From Flavobacterium denitrificans DSM 15936 (lineage in GTDB: Bacteria; Bacteroidota; Bacteroidia; Flavobacteriales; Flavobacteriaceae): DNA of 64,000 nucleotides. The translations under genes and the position numbers were made by a program. Below, one piece after another: positions 24,142-33,542 of the stretch. The notes under the pieces are model-generated. The model was not told the DNA's origin. It worked only from the letters and a program-made list of their open reading frames with translations, and made no database searches. The stretch lies in assembly GCF_000425445.1 (NCBI RefSeq), contig NZ_AUDL01000008.1, positions 62,001 through 126,000 on the forward strand, written 5' to 3'. Within the stretch, counting starts at the first letter, position 1; each line of letters begins with the position of its first letter.

Positions 24142-25971
24142 ATGAGTAATTTCAAAAAAATAGTTCCTTTTATATACCCGTATAAAAAATACGCATTCCT
24201 AAATATCTTTTTCAATATTTTGTATGCACTTTTTAGCACACTTTCGTTTGTTGCTTTAATACCAATGCTTCAGGTATTATTTGAAAAAGGAGAAAAAATC
24301 GAAGTAGAACCAGTCTACCAAGGCATTCTCAAAATAAAAGAATATGGCGAAGACTATTTAGCTTATTACATTACAACTGCGCAAAAAAACCACGAGCCTG
24401 GTTATGTTTTGTCGATAATGGTAGCCATTATTATTTCAATTTTTTTACTAAAAAACTTAGCTGATTATTTGGCGATGTTTTTTATCAATTTCCTTCGAAA
24501 TGGAGTATTAAAGGATATGCGAAATGCATTGTATAAAAAAACATTAGAACTTCCTTTAGCTTTTTATTCTGAAAAAAGAAAAGGTGACGTAATTTCTAGA
24601 ATTTCAGCAGACGTAAACGAGGTACAAAACTCTTTCTTAGCCATCTTAGAACTTATCGTAAAAGAACCTCTAACCATTATCTTTACGATCACCACTATGC
24701 TCATCATTAGTGTTAAACTGACCTTATTTGTTTTCATTTTCATTCCTGTGTCTGGATATATCATTTCATTGATTGGAAAACAGCTTAAAAAACAATCTAC
24801 TAGAGCTCAAGAAGAACAGGGAAGATTTCTTTCTACTATCGAAGAAACAATTGGAGGATTGAAAGTTGTAAAAGGATATAACTCTGAAAATTACTTCAAT
24901 AAAGTTTTTCAAAATTCTACTGAACGCTTTTTTACTCTATCAAATAGCATTGGAAACCGCCAGAACCTAGCTTCTCCAGCAAGTGAATTTATGGGAATCA
25001 CAGTTATCGCAATTTTGCTTTGGTACGGAGGTCAGATGGTTTTGATTGACAAAACCCTTGACGGCCCTTCTTTTATTGCTTATATGGGATTGGCATACAA
25101 TATTCTGACTCCCGCAAAAGCTATTTCTAAAGCTTCTTACGGAGTAAAAAGAGGAAATGCCGCTGCAGAACGTGTTCTGGAAATTCTGGAACAAGAAAAC
25201 ACAATTACTTCGAAAGAAAATGCTGTTGAAAAAACGACTTTTGACAACAATATCAGTGTTCAAAACATCAATTTTAAATACGAAGAAGAAACAGTTTTAA
25301 AAGACTTTTCTCTTCAAATTAAAAAAGGTCAGACCGTTGCGCTTGTTGGACAATCTGGAAGCGGAAAAAGTACTATCGCTAACTTGTTGACTCGTTTTTA
25401 TGATGTGAATGACGGAACAATTTCGATTGACGGAATCAACATCAAGGACATGAATCTACAATCGCTTCGTAGCTTGATGGGATTGGTTACTCAGGACAGC
25501 ATTTTATTCAATGATACAATTAAGGCCAATATTGCATTAGGAAAACTTGACGCAACTGATGATGAAATTATAGAAGCCTTAAAAATTGCAAATGCTTATG
25601 AATTTGTAAAAGATCTTCCACACGGAATTTACACCAACATTGGCGACAGCGGAAACAAACTTTCAGGCGGACAAAAACAACGTTTATCTATTGCGAGAGC
25701 CGTATTGAAAAATCCACCAATTATGATTTTGGACGAAGCAACGTCGGCATTGGATACTGAAAGTGAAAAATTTGTTCAGGTTGCTCTTGAAAATATGATG
25801 CAGAACCGAACTTCCATCGTAATTGCACACCGTCTATCTACTATTCAAAAAGCAGACGTAATTGTAGTAATGCAAAAAGGAAGAATCGTTGAGCAAGGAA
25901 CACACGAAGAATTAATTGCATTAAACGGAACTTATAACAAACTGGTTACGATGCAGTCTTTCGAGTCTTAA
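24142..25971 (+). CDS. ABC exporter, fused permease-ATPase (MsbA-like)
   Basis: A 609-residue half-transporter that would work as a homodimer. The N-terminal six-helix ABC membrane domain (about 15-330) includes the coupling segment SRISADVNEVQNSF. The ATPase domain follows with Walker A GQSGSGKST, Q-loop VTQDS, signature LSGGQKQRLSIARA, Walker B LDEATSALD and switch histidine in IAHRLST. The overall layout resembles the lipid A/lipid flippase MsbA and related Bacteroidota exporters, so lipid or lipid-linked export is likely, but substrate specificity cannot be read. It is monocistronic with its own promoter. Confidence 0.85.
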   Translation: MSNFKKIVPFIYPYKKYAFLNIFFNILYALFSTLSFVALIPMLQVLFEKGEKIEVEPVYQGILKIKEYGEDYLAYYITTAQKNHEPGYVLSIMVAIIISIFLLKNLADYLAMFFINFLRNGVLKDMRNALYKKTLELPLAFYSEKRKGDVISRISADVNEVQNSFLAILELIVKEPLTIIFTITTMLIISVKLTLFVFIFIPVSGYIISLIGKQLKKQSTRAQEEQGRFLSTIEETIGGLKVVKGYNSENYFNKVFQNSTERFFTLSNSIGNRQNLASPASEFMGITVIAILLWYGGQMVLIDKTLDGPSFIAYMGLAYNILTPAKAISKASYGVKRGNAAAERVLEILEQENTITSKENAVEKTTFDNNISVQNINFKYEEETVLKDFSLQIKKGQTVALVGQSGSGKSTIANLLTRFYDVNDGTISIDGINIKDMNLQSLRSLMGLVTQDSILFNDTIKANIALGKLDATDDEIIEALKIANAYEFVKDLPHGIYTNIGDSGNKLSGGQKQRLSIARAVLKNPPIMILDEATSALDTESEKFVQVALENMMQNRTSIVIAHRLSTIQKADVIVVMQKGRIVEQGTHEELIALNGTYNKLVTMQSFES

Positions 25972-26092
25972 GATTCACAAAAAAGAAATAAATCATTTTG
26001 ACAGATTAAGGAAATATTAAAACACAATTTAATATTCTTTAATCTGTTTTTATTTTTATAACTTTAGGTAGCTTTTGACTAATCCCCTAAAA

Positions 26093-26794
26093 ATGTACCT
26101 CAATAATCCGAATATAAAACTGCCCGAAGATCCAAATACTATTGTATGGAAGTACTTAGACTTATCCAAATTTCTTGACTTGCTACTTTCAAAGAAATTA
26201 TTTATGTCGCGTTCAGACAAATTTGAAGATCAATATGAAGGCACTTTTAGCGAACCCACTTACGAAGAGATAAAAAAGCTCGCGATTGACAATCCCGACT
26301 TTTTAAATTATTACAAAACGCATCGGGAGCAAGTTGCAATAAGCAGTTGGCATATCAACGAATATGAATCGTTTGCTATGTGGCAAATTTTCACACAAAA
26401 CAGTGAAGGTCTGGCTATTCAATCTACAATTGGAAGACTCCAAAAAGCACTGAATCCTGAAAATAATTTTGACCAGTACATTGGCGAGGTAAATTACATC
26501 GACTATAAAAAGGAATATATTCCGTTTGATGATTTGTTTTTTCCGTTTTTGTTTAAACGAAAAAGTTTTCAATACGAGCGCGAAGTCCGCATTATTACCG
26601 ACACTTCTAAAAGCACTATAAAACTCAACGATGGATTAAAAATCAATGTTGACATCAATCAGTTAATTGAGAAAATCTATATTCATCCAAAATCTGAAAA
26701 CTGGTATAAAAAACTAGTAATCGAATTGGTAGAACGATTGGATTTTGGTTTTGAAATTGAAAAATCTGATTTAGAAAGTGATATATTAATTTAG
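26093..26794 (+). CDS. DUF2971 protein
   Basis: A 233-residue cytosolic protein of the DUF2971 family. The pattern LPEDPNTIVWKYLDLSKFLDLL (start), LFMSRSDKFEDQYEG, SSWHINEYESFAMWQIF and the C-terminal FEYEREVRI-like segment (FQYEREVRIIT) is its hallmark. No catalytic activity is established for the family. Members occur both in housekeeping contexts and in variable regions; here the neighbours are ordinary genes. The ATG at 26093 is chosen over a TTG six codons earlier. A weak TAAC-TTTA -7-like box lies about 30 bases upstream. The gene ends at a long inverted-repeat element that separates it from the convergent lipoprotein gene. Confidence 0.78.
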   Translation: MYLNNPNIKLPEDPNTIVWKYLDLSKFLDLLLSKKLFMSRSDKFEDQYEGTFSEPTYEEIKKLAIDNPDFLNYYKTHREQVAISSWHINEYESFAMWQIFTQNSEGLAIQSTIGRLQKALNPENNFDQYIGEVNYIDYKKEYIPFDDLFFPFLFKRKSFQYEREVRIITDTSKSTIKLNDGLKINVDINQLIEKIYIHPKSENWYKKLVIELVERLDFGFEIEKSDLESDILI

Positions 26795-26795
26795 A

Positions 26796-26987
26796 GTTGC
26801 TAAGGTTCTGAGATGCTTAGATTCTAAGTTTTTTTTTGCCATAGATTAAAAGGATGTATAGGATTTCTATATACTTAAAAAAAACAAAACCTGCTAAAAG
26901 CATAATTTAGCAGGTTTTATTTTTTTATGTTCAAAGATTGAAAAAACTAAGTATCTAAGTATCTAAGCATCTCAGAATCTTAGCAAC
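26796..26987. repeat. Inverted-repeat element with period-8 arms (CTAAG type)
   Basis: The left arm 26796-26828 and the reverse complement of the right arm 26955-26987 match at 30 of 33 positions. Both arms consist of CTAAG/CTGAG/CTTAG units every 8 bases; the right side continues the same units out to 26947. The element fills the gap between two convergent genes nearly to the base, and encloses a terminator. Confidence 0.8.
26886..26918. terminator. Terminator inside the inverted-repeat element
   Basis: A 13-bp perfect stem AAAACCTGCTAAA/TTTAGCAGGTTTT with A-rich and T-rich flanks can act in both directions. Confidence 0.85.
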
Positions 26988-27710
26988 TTAGATTGGCTTA
27001 TAAGCTTTAACTTCCCATTTTTTAGAAGCCAAATCAATATAATTGTAATGCAAAACATCATTTTTATCAAATTGGCCGTTTTGGTTGGTATCTTCAATTG
27101 TTCTGAAATAAATACGGTTTTTTGATTCGATTAAACTCCAGTCCACCAATTCCTGAAGATCAGGAGAAACCTTTGTAAAGTTTTCTCCGCTTATATTACT
27201 TAAGTACAAAGTTTTGATGTCTCCAGTATCAATTTTCCCGTCTTTGTTGGTATCAGAATCTGTTAAAGTATAAACCATCACTTTATTTTGTGTTTTATCT
27301 GCAACTGTTTTTAAATAAGTTGCCGTTAAAATCAAAACTGGCTTGTCTGACAAAGGTCTGATAGAATCTGAATCGACTTTCTGGAATTTTAGATTCTGCA
27401 AATAGCCTGTAATTTCATATTCCCCTAAATTAGAAATGGTAAAACTTAAATCATTTACACTTGAAGAACCATAACGCGCTTTTGAGCCTTTTTCATACAC
27501 TCTCAAATCACCAACTGGATGAATTAAATAATTCGTTCCCTCCATTTGAATAGGCAGATCTGCAATCTCAATCTGTGTAGAATCTGTTTTGGCAACTACA
27601 CTTGTTTTGTTTGAAGCATCATAAATTACTTTCGGCTTCTGCACTTCATCCTTACAACTCACTGTAGTCCCGATAATTACTAAGGCGATATATTTTAGAT
27701 AGTTTTTCAT
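26988..27710 (-). CDS. Lipoprotein with EF-hand-like calcium loops
   Basis: A 240-residue lipoprotein (lipobox IIGTTVSC, Cys19; next residues KDE). Two acidic loops resemble dockerin/EF-hand calcium-binding loops: DTNKDGKIDTGD (about 160-171) and DTNQNGQFDKND (about 213-224), each with Asp/Asn at alternating positions and a central Gly. Between and before them are beta-rich segments. I do not recognise the family. It is the last gene of an operon starting with an M23 peptidase and a TonB receptor, with 31 bases between it and the membrane-protein gene. An envelope or surface role seems likely. Its stop codon lies at the edge of the period-8 repeat element. Confidence 0.7.
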   Translation of the reverse strand: MKNYLKYIALVIIGTTVSCKDEVQKPKVIYDASNKTSVVAKTDSTQIEIADLPIQMEGTNYLIHPVGDLRVYEKGSKARYGSSSVNDLSFTISNLGEYEITGYLQNLKFQKVDSDSIRPLSDKPVLILTATYLKTVADKTQNKVMVYTLTDSDTNKDGKIDTGDIKTLYLSNISGENFTKVSPDLQELVDWSLIESKNRIYFRTIEDTNQNGQFDKNDVLHYNYIDLASKKWEVKAYKPI

Positions 27711-27741
27711 TTATGGCAATTATATTAGAATATCAAATATA

Positions 27742-28410
27742 CTATTTTTGATTGTAAAATTTGGTTTTATTGAATTTTACTAAAACGATGATATTTAAAA
27801 GTACAAGTCCTAAATAACCTAACGAAAGTGATCTCCATTTTTGTTTAAAAAAAGAAACTTGAAAATTACGTTCTTCTTCTTCTCTTTCATTTTTTCGCAT
27901 CCAGAGTCTTTGTTTTGCCATAATAGCTCCGGTATCACAATTCATTCTATAATGCTTAGTAGTATCTTTAACTTCTTTATAAGTATTACTGCTTCCTAAA
28001 ATATAAATATCATTATTATTTATAGCCCATGTTGGAGCTTTCTCCTCATCAATGATATCTATAATTCTGATAAAAGTTTCATAATATGTTTTTGGTCCAA
28101 AATGTATTTTGGCTCCATTTACAGTATCTTTATCAACTACCATCTTTCTAAGATAAAGTTTCACTTCATTCAACTCTTTATTCCCATCTAGCTCACTTCC
28201 ATCAAAACTAAATACCTTATAATTTCGCAGAGTAGCAACCTTATACTTTTCAAAATCATTTTTATTAGGCATTCCTAATCCTATAGCATTATAAACCTTA
28301 AAAGCATCAATTTTATAAAAATGATAAAAACAGAATAACGGAATAAAAACCAAAGAAATCATTCCCGGAACGTAAAAAATTCTTTTTCTTTTTTCACGCT
28401 TCTCGATCAT
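27742..28410 (-). CDS. Membrane protein of unknown function, two helices
   Basis: A 222-residue protein with an N-terminal helix (about 13-32), a central domain of about 140 residues likely outside the cytosol, and a second helix near the C-terminus (about 195-213). A positively charged start (EKREKRKR) fits an inside N-terminus. I do not recognise the family; the central part contains a CD pair and many Lys/Asp residues but no motif that names it. Its start overlaps the end of the TonB-receptor gene by 4 bases (ATGA), so its translation depends on that gene. Possibly it helps the receptor system; nothing more can be said. Confidence 0.6.
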   Translation of the reverse strand: MIEKREKRKRIFYVPGMISLVFIPLFCFYHFYKIDAFKVYNAIGLGMPNKNDFEKYKVATLRNYKVFSFDGSELDGNKELNEVKLYLRKMVVDKDTVNGAKIHFGPKTYYETFIRIIDIIDEEKAPTWAINNNDIYILGSSNTYKEVKDTTKHYRMNCDTGAIMAKQRLWMRKNEREEEERNFQVSFFKQKWRSLSLGYLGLVLLNIIVLVKFNKTKFYNQK

Positions 28411-30869
28411 AATCTTGCATTCAATTTTATATTAAAAACTCTCGAAGTCATATAATTCGGAATTGCATATTGATTTTTAGAATACACATCGCGAACCCAA
28501 GTATTTGTAATCGCGTTTTGATTATTGAAAAGATTGAAAATCTCCAATCCAATTGACAATTCTTTAAAATCTTTCAGCCATTTTGCTTTGGCTACTTTTG
28601 TACTGCTGTCTACAAAAACTTTTGCAAAACCTACATCAGCTCTCCTGTAATCATTCAATCGGTTTTGATATAAATAAGGATCTGAATATGCCGGAGCACC
28701 GCCAGGCAATCCAGTATTATAAACTAAATTCAGATATAATTTCACACTCGGAATATTGGGCATATAATCCTGAAACAACATGGCAAATTTTAAGCGCTGA
28801 TCTGTTGGTCTGGCAATATATCCTTTGTTTTCGTAATTTTCTTCCGTTTTCAAATATCCAAAACTTACCCACGATTCAGTTCCCGGCACAAATTCTCCGT
28901 TTAATCTAAAATCAAAACCTTGAGCGTAAGCTTTTGCATTATTATTGGCAATATATCGAATTCGGACGTTGTCAATCGAGTAGACGTTTACATCAGAAAG
29001 TGATTTATAATACACTTCTGTTACCCATTTAAAAGGTCGGTTCCACATTTTAAAATTATAATCATTTCCTAAAACGATATGCACCGATTCCTGTGCTTTG
29101 ACATTCGGATTTACAACTCCGTCTAAATCGCGAAGTTCCCTATAAAAAGGCGGTTGATGATACAATCCTCCCGAAATCCTGAAAACCATATCCATGTCCC
29201 AATCCGGCTGAATCGCAAATTGTACACGCGGGCTCACAACAATTTGATTTTTCCCCTCAACCGATGCCCCTTGAACATTCCAACTTTGAAAACGCGCACC
29301 TAGATGATACCAAACCTGACTCGAACCAATTGCTGTCTTTTTGTTGAACTGCATATAACCCGCAAGTCTGTTTATTGTATTCAAATTTGTGGCACGAATA
29401 TCTTGATACGGAAGCAACGGACCTGTGTATGGCTGATAAGGCTGATTATTTTTTGGCAAAATAACCAAAGGCGGATTAATTGAGAATCCTGCTGAGTCAA
29501 TCATTTCCCACTCTACCACACGATCTCTAATCGATTCTCTAGTGTATTTTAAACCAAATTCCAATTGGCTATCGTTTAACCATTCTTTAAATCCTTTAAC
29601 TTCAGCATTAGCAATTAAAGCATCCAAATCGTTTCGTGCATGATTTAACTGAGAACCAATGCCACGAGTAAAATCTATATTTTCAATATTTCCATTTTCA
29701 TCAACATTTCCTAAACGGTATTGTGCCAAAATATCGAAATGTTCCTGCTCTGTAGTATGAAAAAGAGAACCAATCAATTTAAGAGTCAAACTCGGGGATG
29801 CTTTATAAGTCGTTTTTAAAGCCCAAAAATACGTTTCATATTTATCTTTTTCCTGACCGTCATAATAAACCGTCAAAGCCATTGGCTGATCAATTGTTCC
29901 AAAGTTTGTCTGACGCGACAATGGCTCATAGGAATATTTGTTCACAGAAACATTTCCTAAAAAGCTCATTTGCCATTTTTCAGAAATATCATAATTAATA
30001 TTCGTTTGGACATCTGCAAAAACAGGAGTGTAATTCGTTTCTGTATCTTGGCTGTTCACCAAAAGACTATTATTTCGATAACGAATTCCAGTTACCGCTG
30101 ACCATTTTTTGTTTTTAGAAACCAAATCAACCGCCGCACTTGCTCCTAAAAAACTAGCTTCGAATGCAGCGCCGAACTCAGTTGGTTTTCGATAAGTAAT
30201 ATCCAAAACAGAAGATAATTTGTCTCCAAATTTCGCCTGAAATCCTCCAGCAGAAAAATCAACATTCTGAACCAAATCGGTATTGGTAAAACTCAAACCT
30301 TCTTGTTGCCCCGAACGAATCAAAAACGGCCGATAAACTTCAACTTCATTTACATATACCAAATTTTCATCATAATTTCCGCCGCGAACTGCATATTGTG
30401 TACTCAATTCATTATTCGAATTTACGCCAGGCAATGTTTTTAGGATATTTTCAATTCCCGCATTTGCGCCTGGAATCTTCTTAATTGTTTCCGTCTCTAC
30501 AGTTACAATTCCCTGAACGCGTTTTTTATTTTTAGAAGAAACAAAAACTTCTCCCATTTGCTCAGCTGAATTGCTCATTACAGGATTAAAAAGAAAAACT
30601 TCTCCAGGCTTTAAACTTACCGACAAACTCAGCATTTTTAAAGAAATGTGTGTAAAAATCAAGGATACTTTTTTGTTTGGAGGCAGTTCAATATCAAAAA
30701 CTCCATTTGAATCTGACTGAACAACATTTCCCAAACACGAAACATTGACATCCGAAACAGGATAATTTTCGGCATCCAAAATAACTCCTTTTACATGTGC
30801 ATTTTGAGCAAATGCTACATGGCCAATGCATAAAAAAAAGAAAACAAGTATTAGCTTATAAGTATTCAA
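28407..30869 (-). CDS. TonB-dependent receptor with carboxypeptidase-like N-terminal domain
   Basis: An 820-residue outer-membrane protein. The signal peptide ends near VAFAQ (residue 22). A carboxypeptidase D regulatory-like domain follows (about 25-105, VKGVILDAENYPVSDVNV). A plug domain comes next (about 115-225) with PGANAGIENILKTLPGV and YAVRGGNYDENLVYVN. The rest is a barrel. There is no SusD partner beside it, so polysaccharide import by a SusCD pair is unlikely; the substrate is unknown. It lies 11 bases after an M23 peptidase gene and overlaps the next gene by 4 bases. The C-terminus ends in ARL, not the usual aromatic residue. Confidence 0.83.
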   Translation of the reverse strand: MNTYKLILVFFFLCIGHVAFAQNAHVKGVILDAENYPVSDVNVSCLGNVVQSDSNGVFDIELPPNKKVSLIFTHISLKMLSLSVSLKPGEVFLFNPVMSNSAEQMGEVFVSSKNKKRVQGIVTVETETIKKIPGANAGIENILKTLPGVNSNNELSTQYAVRGGNYDENLVYVNEVEVYRPFLIRSGQQEGLSFTNTDLVQNVDFSAGGFQAKFGDKLSSVLDITYRKPTEFGAAFEASFLGASAAVDLVSKNKKWSAVTGIRYRNNSLLVNSQDTETNYTPVFADVQTNINYDISEKWQMSFLGNVSVNKYSYEPLSRQTNFGTIDQPMALTVYYDGQEKDKYETYFWALKTTYKASPSLTLKLIGSLFHTTEQEHFDILAQYRLGNVDENGNIENIDFTRGIGSQLNHARNDLDALIANAEVKGFKEWLNDSQLEFGLKYTRESIRDRVVEWEMIDSAGFSINPPLVILPKNNQPYQPYTGPLLPYQDIRATNLNTINRLAGYMQFNKKTAIGSSQVWYHLGARFQSWNVQGASVEGKNQIVVSPRVQFAIQPDWDMDMVFRISGGLYHQPPFYRELRDLDGVVNPNVKAQESVHIVLGNDYNFKMWNRPFKWVTEVYYKSLSDVNVYSIDNVRIRYIANNNAKAYAQGFDFRLNGEFVPGTESWVSFGYLKTEENYENKGYIARPTDQRLKFAMLFQDYMPNIPSVKLYLNLVYNTGLPGGAPAYSDPYLYQNRLNDYRRADVGFAKVFVDSSTKVAKAKWLKDFKELSIGLEIFNLFNNQNAITNTWVRDVYSKNQYAIPNYMTSRVFNIKLNARL

Positions 30870-30880
30870 AAGTTGTGATT

Positions 30881-32572
30881 TTATTTTTGTTGACTTCTAA
30901 AAAAATGAGTTTCAAAAACTTTTACATTCCCGACATTATCAGTCACTTCAATTTTTAAATCATTGGCACCTTCAGCCACTAATGCATCATCAAAAGTATG
31001 CGTAATTTTTCTGGTTTTATTATCATATTCAAACAAAATCCAATCCCCGTTTAAATAACCGTTATACGATTTGATCCCCGCCCCAGAGTCGCTTATTGTA
31101 AATTGAATTTTTTTTACATCGCTAATCCACTTGTCTTGAATTGGCTTTGTGATCGTAATTTTTGGCGCAATCGTATCAAGAACCAACCCAAATTGTCCCA
31201 ACGTTTTAGATTTTGCTGTAAAAACATCTCCTTTTCTTGACGTTGCATTATAACTTCCATTTCTTCCAATGAAAAGTTTATCTCTCAAAGCTTCTTCATA
31301 AGTATCATCTTTGATGGTCACCGTAAAATTAGAATGCACAGGAACAACATCATCATGAACATATATTTTGTTATTTTTTACATCAAAATTTAGATTAAAG
31401 TCATCGTAAAAAGTTCCGGCTGGAAAAAATACCGACATATTGTCTTTTTCAAAATTAGCATCACGATTTGCCTTAATAAAATATTGCGACGTTACAGGAG
31501 CTTCAGCAACAACTGGTGTCGCAGTATCATATTCAATGGGAACATTAATTGTAGTCATGTTTCCAAAATAATCTGAAACTTCAATTCGATACATCGAAGC
31601 TAAATTTGGTTCAACGGGAATTATTCCTCGCATCGAATCGGTTTTAATAATACTCAAAGCAAAAGGCGTTTTCATGAAAAGTTTCTGAACGCGTTGTCCT
31701 GATTTTTTATATTTAGGATAATCAATAAATGCATTTATGAATCGCATTTCATCAAATGAATAGGTATTAAACTGATAATTATAGTTTTGGTTTCCGTTTA
31801 AAAATGTAGAAACATTAAAAACCCCATTTCTATTTCCTGAAACGTCATCAAAATCGACAGCTGTTATCCCGAAGCCAATCTTGCCATTTGCCTTTACTGC
31901 TCCTGCCAAATAAGTCCCATCTTTTTGGAGCGCCAAATTCAGCATCACAGGCTGTTTCGACTTATTGACCGCCGTATTATCCATTGGATAAGCATAAAGA
32001 CCGGAAACAGATGGTTTTTTAGTGTCATTTATATTTTTATCAAACCCAAAAAACATCGGGTTAATAACAAATTCTGATTTTGTGTCACGAATTTCAAAAT
32101 GCAAATGTGGTCCCTCTGACGATCCTGTATTTCCAGAAAGCGCAATCAATTGCCCTTTTGTTACAGGCAACTCATCAGGTTTTGGAAACATTTCAATTTC
32201 AAAGGCTTTTTCTTTGTAATGTGTTTTTTGAATATAATCCTGAACTGTTCCAACTGCAGTCTGCAAGTGCCCATAAACCGAAGTGTAGCCGTTTGGATGT
32301 GTTATATAGATACATTTTCCGTTGCCAAAAGTAGAAATTTTAATTCTCGAGATATAACCATCAGCAACAGCATAAACATTTAGCCCCTCTCTTTGATTTG
32401 TTTTTAGGTCAAATCCAGCATGAAAATGATTGGGCCTCAGCTCTCCAAAATTCCCAGAAAGTTGCATGGGAATATCAAGCGGAGCGCGAAAGTAATCTTT
32501 AGGATATGGGGTTTGAGCAAAAATAAAATGACAAAACAATAGGGTGTACAGCGTAAATCTCATAAGCAACAT
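30881..32572 (-). CDS. M23-family metallopeptidase (secreted)
   Basis: A 563-residue exported protein (signal peptide ending near FIFAQ, residue 20). It has the LytM/M23 zinc site: HFHAGFDLKT (His-x3-Asp, about 49-56) and HLHFEIRD (about 156-163). M23 enzymes cut peptide cross-links in peptidoglycan or degrade proteins; with both halves of the site present it should be active. About 350 residues of beta-rich C-terminal region follow, unlike short EnvC-type proteins. A second in-frame ATG three codons later is equally good as a start. It is first in an operon with the TonB receptor. TATTTTTG on the minus strand at 32627-32620 is a probable -7 box. Confidence 0.85.
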   Translation of the reverse strand: MLLMRFTLYTLLFCHFIFAQTPYPKDYFRAPLDIPMQLSGNFGELRPNHFHAGFDLKTNQREGLNVYAVADGYISRIKISTFGNGKCIYITHPNGYTSVYGHLQTAVGTVQDYIQKTHYKEKAFEIEMFPKPDELPVTKGQLIALSGNTGSSEGPHLHFEIRDTKSEFVINPMFFGFDKNINDTKKPSVSGLYAYPMDNTAVNKSKQPVMLNLALQKDGTYLAGAVKANGKIGFGITAVDFDDVSGNRNGVFNVSTFLNGNQNYNYQFNTYSFDEMRFINAFIDYPKYKKSGQRVQKLFMKTPFALSIIKTDSMRGIIPVEPNLASMYRIEVSDYFGNMTTINVPIEYDTATPVVAEAPVTSQYFIKANRDANFEKDNMSVFFPAGTFYDDFNLNFDVKNNKIYVHDDVVPVHSNFTVTIKDDTYEEALRDKLFIGRNGSYNATSRKGDVFTAKSKTLGQFGLVLDTIAPKITITKPIQDKWISDVKKIQFTISDSGAGIKSYNGYLNGDWILFEYDNKTRKITHTFDDALVAEGANDLKIEVTDNVGNVKVFETHFFRSQQK

Positions 32573-32684
32573 TTTTGCTAAGGTAAAAAATTAAGAGCCG
32601 AAATCCGAGGATTTGGCTACAAAAATACAATTGACTGAATTTCACCTACTTGTTTATTTTAACTGCAAAAAAATCGATAAAAAA

Positions 32685-32714
32685 TTGCATTAATAAAAAG
32701 GAATACTAACTTTG
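32685..32714 (+). promoter_or_regulatory. Promoter of the coiled-coil/zapA operon
   Basis: TTG at 32685-32687, 19 bases, TAACTTTG at 32707-32714, with a leader of about 20 bases. Confidence 0.78.
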
Positions 32715-32742
32715 TATGATTAAGTAATGAATAGGATTTATA

Positions 32743-33033
32743 ATGAGTGTAATTGCCGAAATAATTGATACTCTTGAATATAAAGTCGAGAAGCTTTTTG
32801 AGAAATCAAAAGGTTTGGAGAAAAACAATCAGGATTTACAATTAGAACTAGCCAAAGCTGTGCAAATTATCCAGAAACAATCTGAAGAAATTGAAGCTTT
32901 GAAGAAGCAATATGAAACACTTAAGATAGCCAATTCGTTGCTCGGCAGCGACAATAACAAGAGAGAGACAAAGCTTAAAATAAATTCATTAATTCGCGAA
33001 ATTGATTACTGTATAGCACAACTATCAGATTAG
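32743..33033 (+). CDS. Coiled-coil protein upstream of zapA
   Basis: A 96-residue protein that is almost wholly predicted coiled coil from residue 8 to 75 (VEKLFEKSKGLEKNNQDLQL, EEIEALKKQYETLK), ending in a short helical tail. Size, position and composition resemble the division protein ZapB or the small coiled-coil proteins found upstream of zapA in many Bacteroidota, but coiled-coil similarity alone cannot prove orthology. Only 6 bases separate it from zapA, so both proteins are made together, which points to the divisome. Confidence 0.7.
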   Translation: MSVIAEIIDTLEYKVEKLFEKSKGLEKNNQDLQLELAKAVQIIQKQSEEIEALKKQYETLKIANSLLGSDNNKRETKLKINSLIREIDYCIAQLSD

Positions 33034-33039
33034 TAAAAC

Positions 33040-33333
33040 ATGGACGGAAAGCTTAGAATCAAAATATCAATTGCAGATCGCGTTTACCCCTTAACGGTTG
33101 AACCATCTCAAGAAGAAGGACTTAGAAGTGCTTCAAAAAAAATTGATGCCATGATCAAGCAATTCGAAGAAAATTACGCAGTTCGTGATAAACAAGATGT
33201 ATTGGCTATGTGTGCACTGCAATTTGCATCACAAGTTGAACAAAAACAAATTGACAACGCAATCGATGGCGAAGAAACTATCGAAAGAATTAAGAAATTA
33301 AATTCGCTATTAGATCAATATCTCGAAAAATAA
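33040..33333 (+). CDS. zapA: Cell division protein ZapA
   Basis: A 97-residue protein of the ZapA family, which bundles FtsZ filaments at the division ring. The globular head is MDGKLRIKISIADRVYPLTVEPSQEEGLRSASKKIDAM with the conserved D.YPL.V and R.AA..ID-type pattern, followed by a C-terminal coiled coil (about 55-95). Length is normal. The order coiled-coil protein, zapA, 6S-type RNA, rny matches what is seen in relatives. E. coli zapA is also followed by the 6S RNA gene. Confidence 0.88.
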   Translation: MDGKLRIKISIADRVYPLTVEPSQEEGLRSASKKIDAMIKQFEENYAVRDKQDVLAMCALQFASQVEQKQIDNAIDGEETIERIKKLNSLLDQYLEK

Positions 33334-33359
33334 ACGTTCTTTACAGAAACTAAGATACT

Positions 33360-33521
33360 GCCTACATTAGTTCACAATTGGTAAACTCAACACTAACAAT
33401 TTAGAATGAGCAAATCGTCGCTACTATAGTATGCCCTCCTTTTGGCTGGGAAACTTGAACAGTGAGTTAGCTCAAAACTTGTCTTTACGAGTTTATACAA
33501 GCAATTAATGTAGGCTTTTTT
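33360..33521 (+). ncRNA. ssrS: 6S-type RNA (flavobacterial class)
   Basis: The 209-base gap between zapA and rny holds no frame. Its ends pair perfectly: GCCTACATTA at 33360-33369 with TAATGTAGGC at 33506-33515, followed at once by a T-run, which makes a closed stem plus terminator. Further pairs lie inside (for example AACTCAACACTAAC with GTGAGTTAGC), leaving an open central part. This long rod with a central bubble, of about 160 bases and located behind zapA, is the layout of 6S RNA, which mimics an open promoter and binds sigma-70-type RNA polymerase. Rfam has a separate flavobacterial 6S family. I cannot test the covariance model here. Confidence 0.72.
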
Positions 33522-33542
33522 TATATATAAACCCTAACAAAC

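Noticed and set aside
26093..26794. DUF2971 as a defence-system gene
   Set aside because: It stands alone between ordinary genes, with no defence partner; family membership alone is not evidence.
26947..26991. Short direct repeats that could suggest a CRISPR array
   Set aside because: Units are 8 bases with no spacers, there is an inverted partner, and no cas genes are nearby.
32022..32383. Plus-strand frames across the M23 peptidase gene
   Set aside because: They are shadows of the minus-strand peptidase, whose zinc-site motifs lie exactly there.
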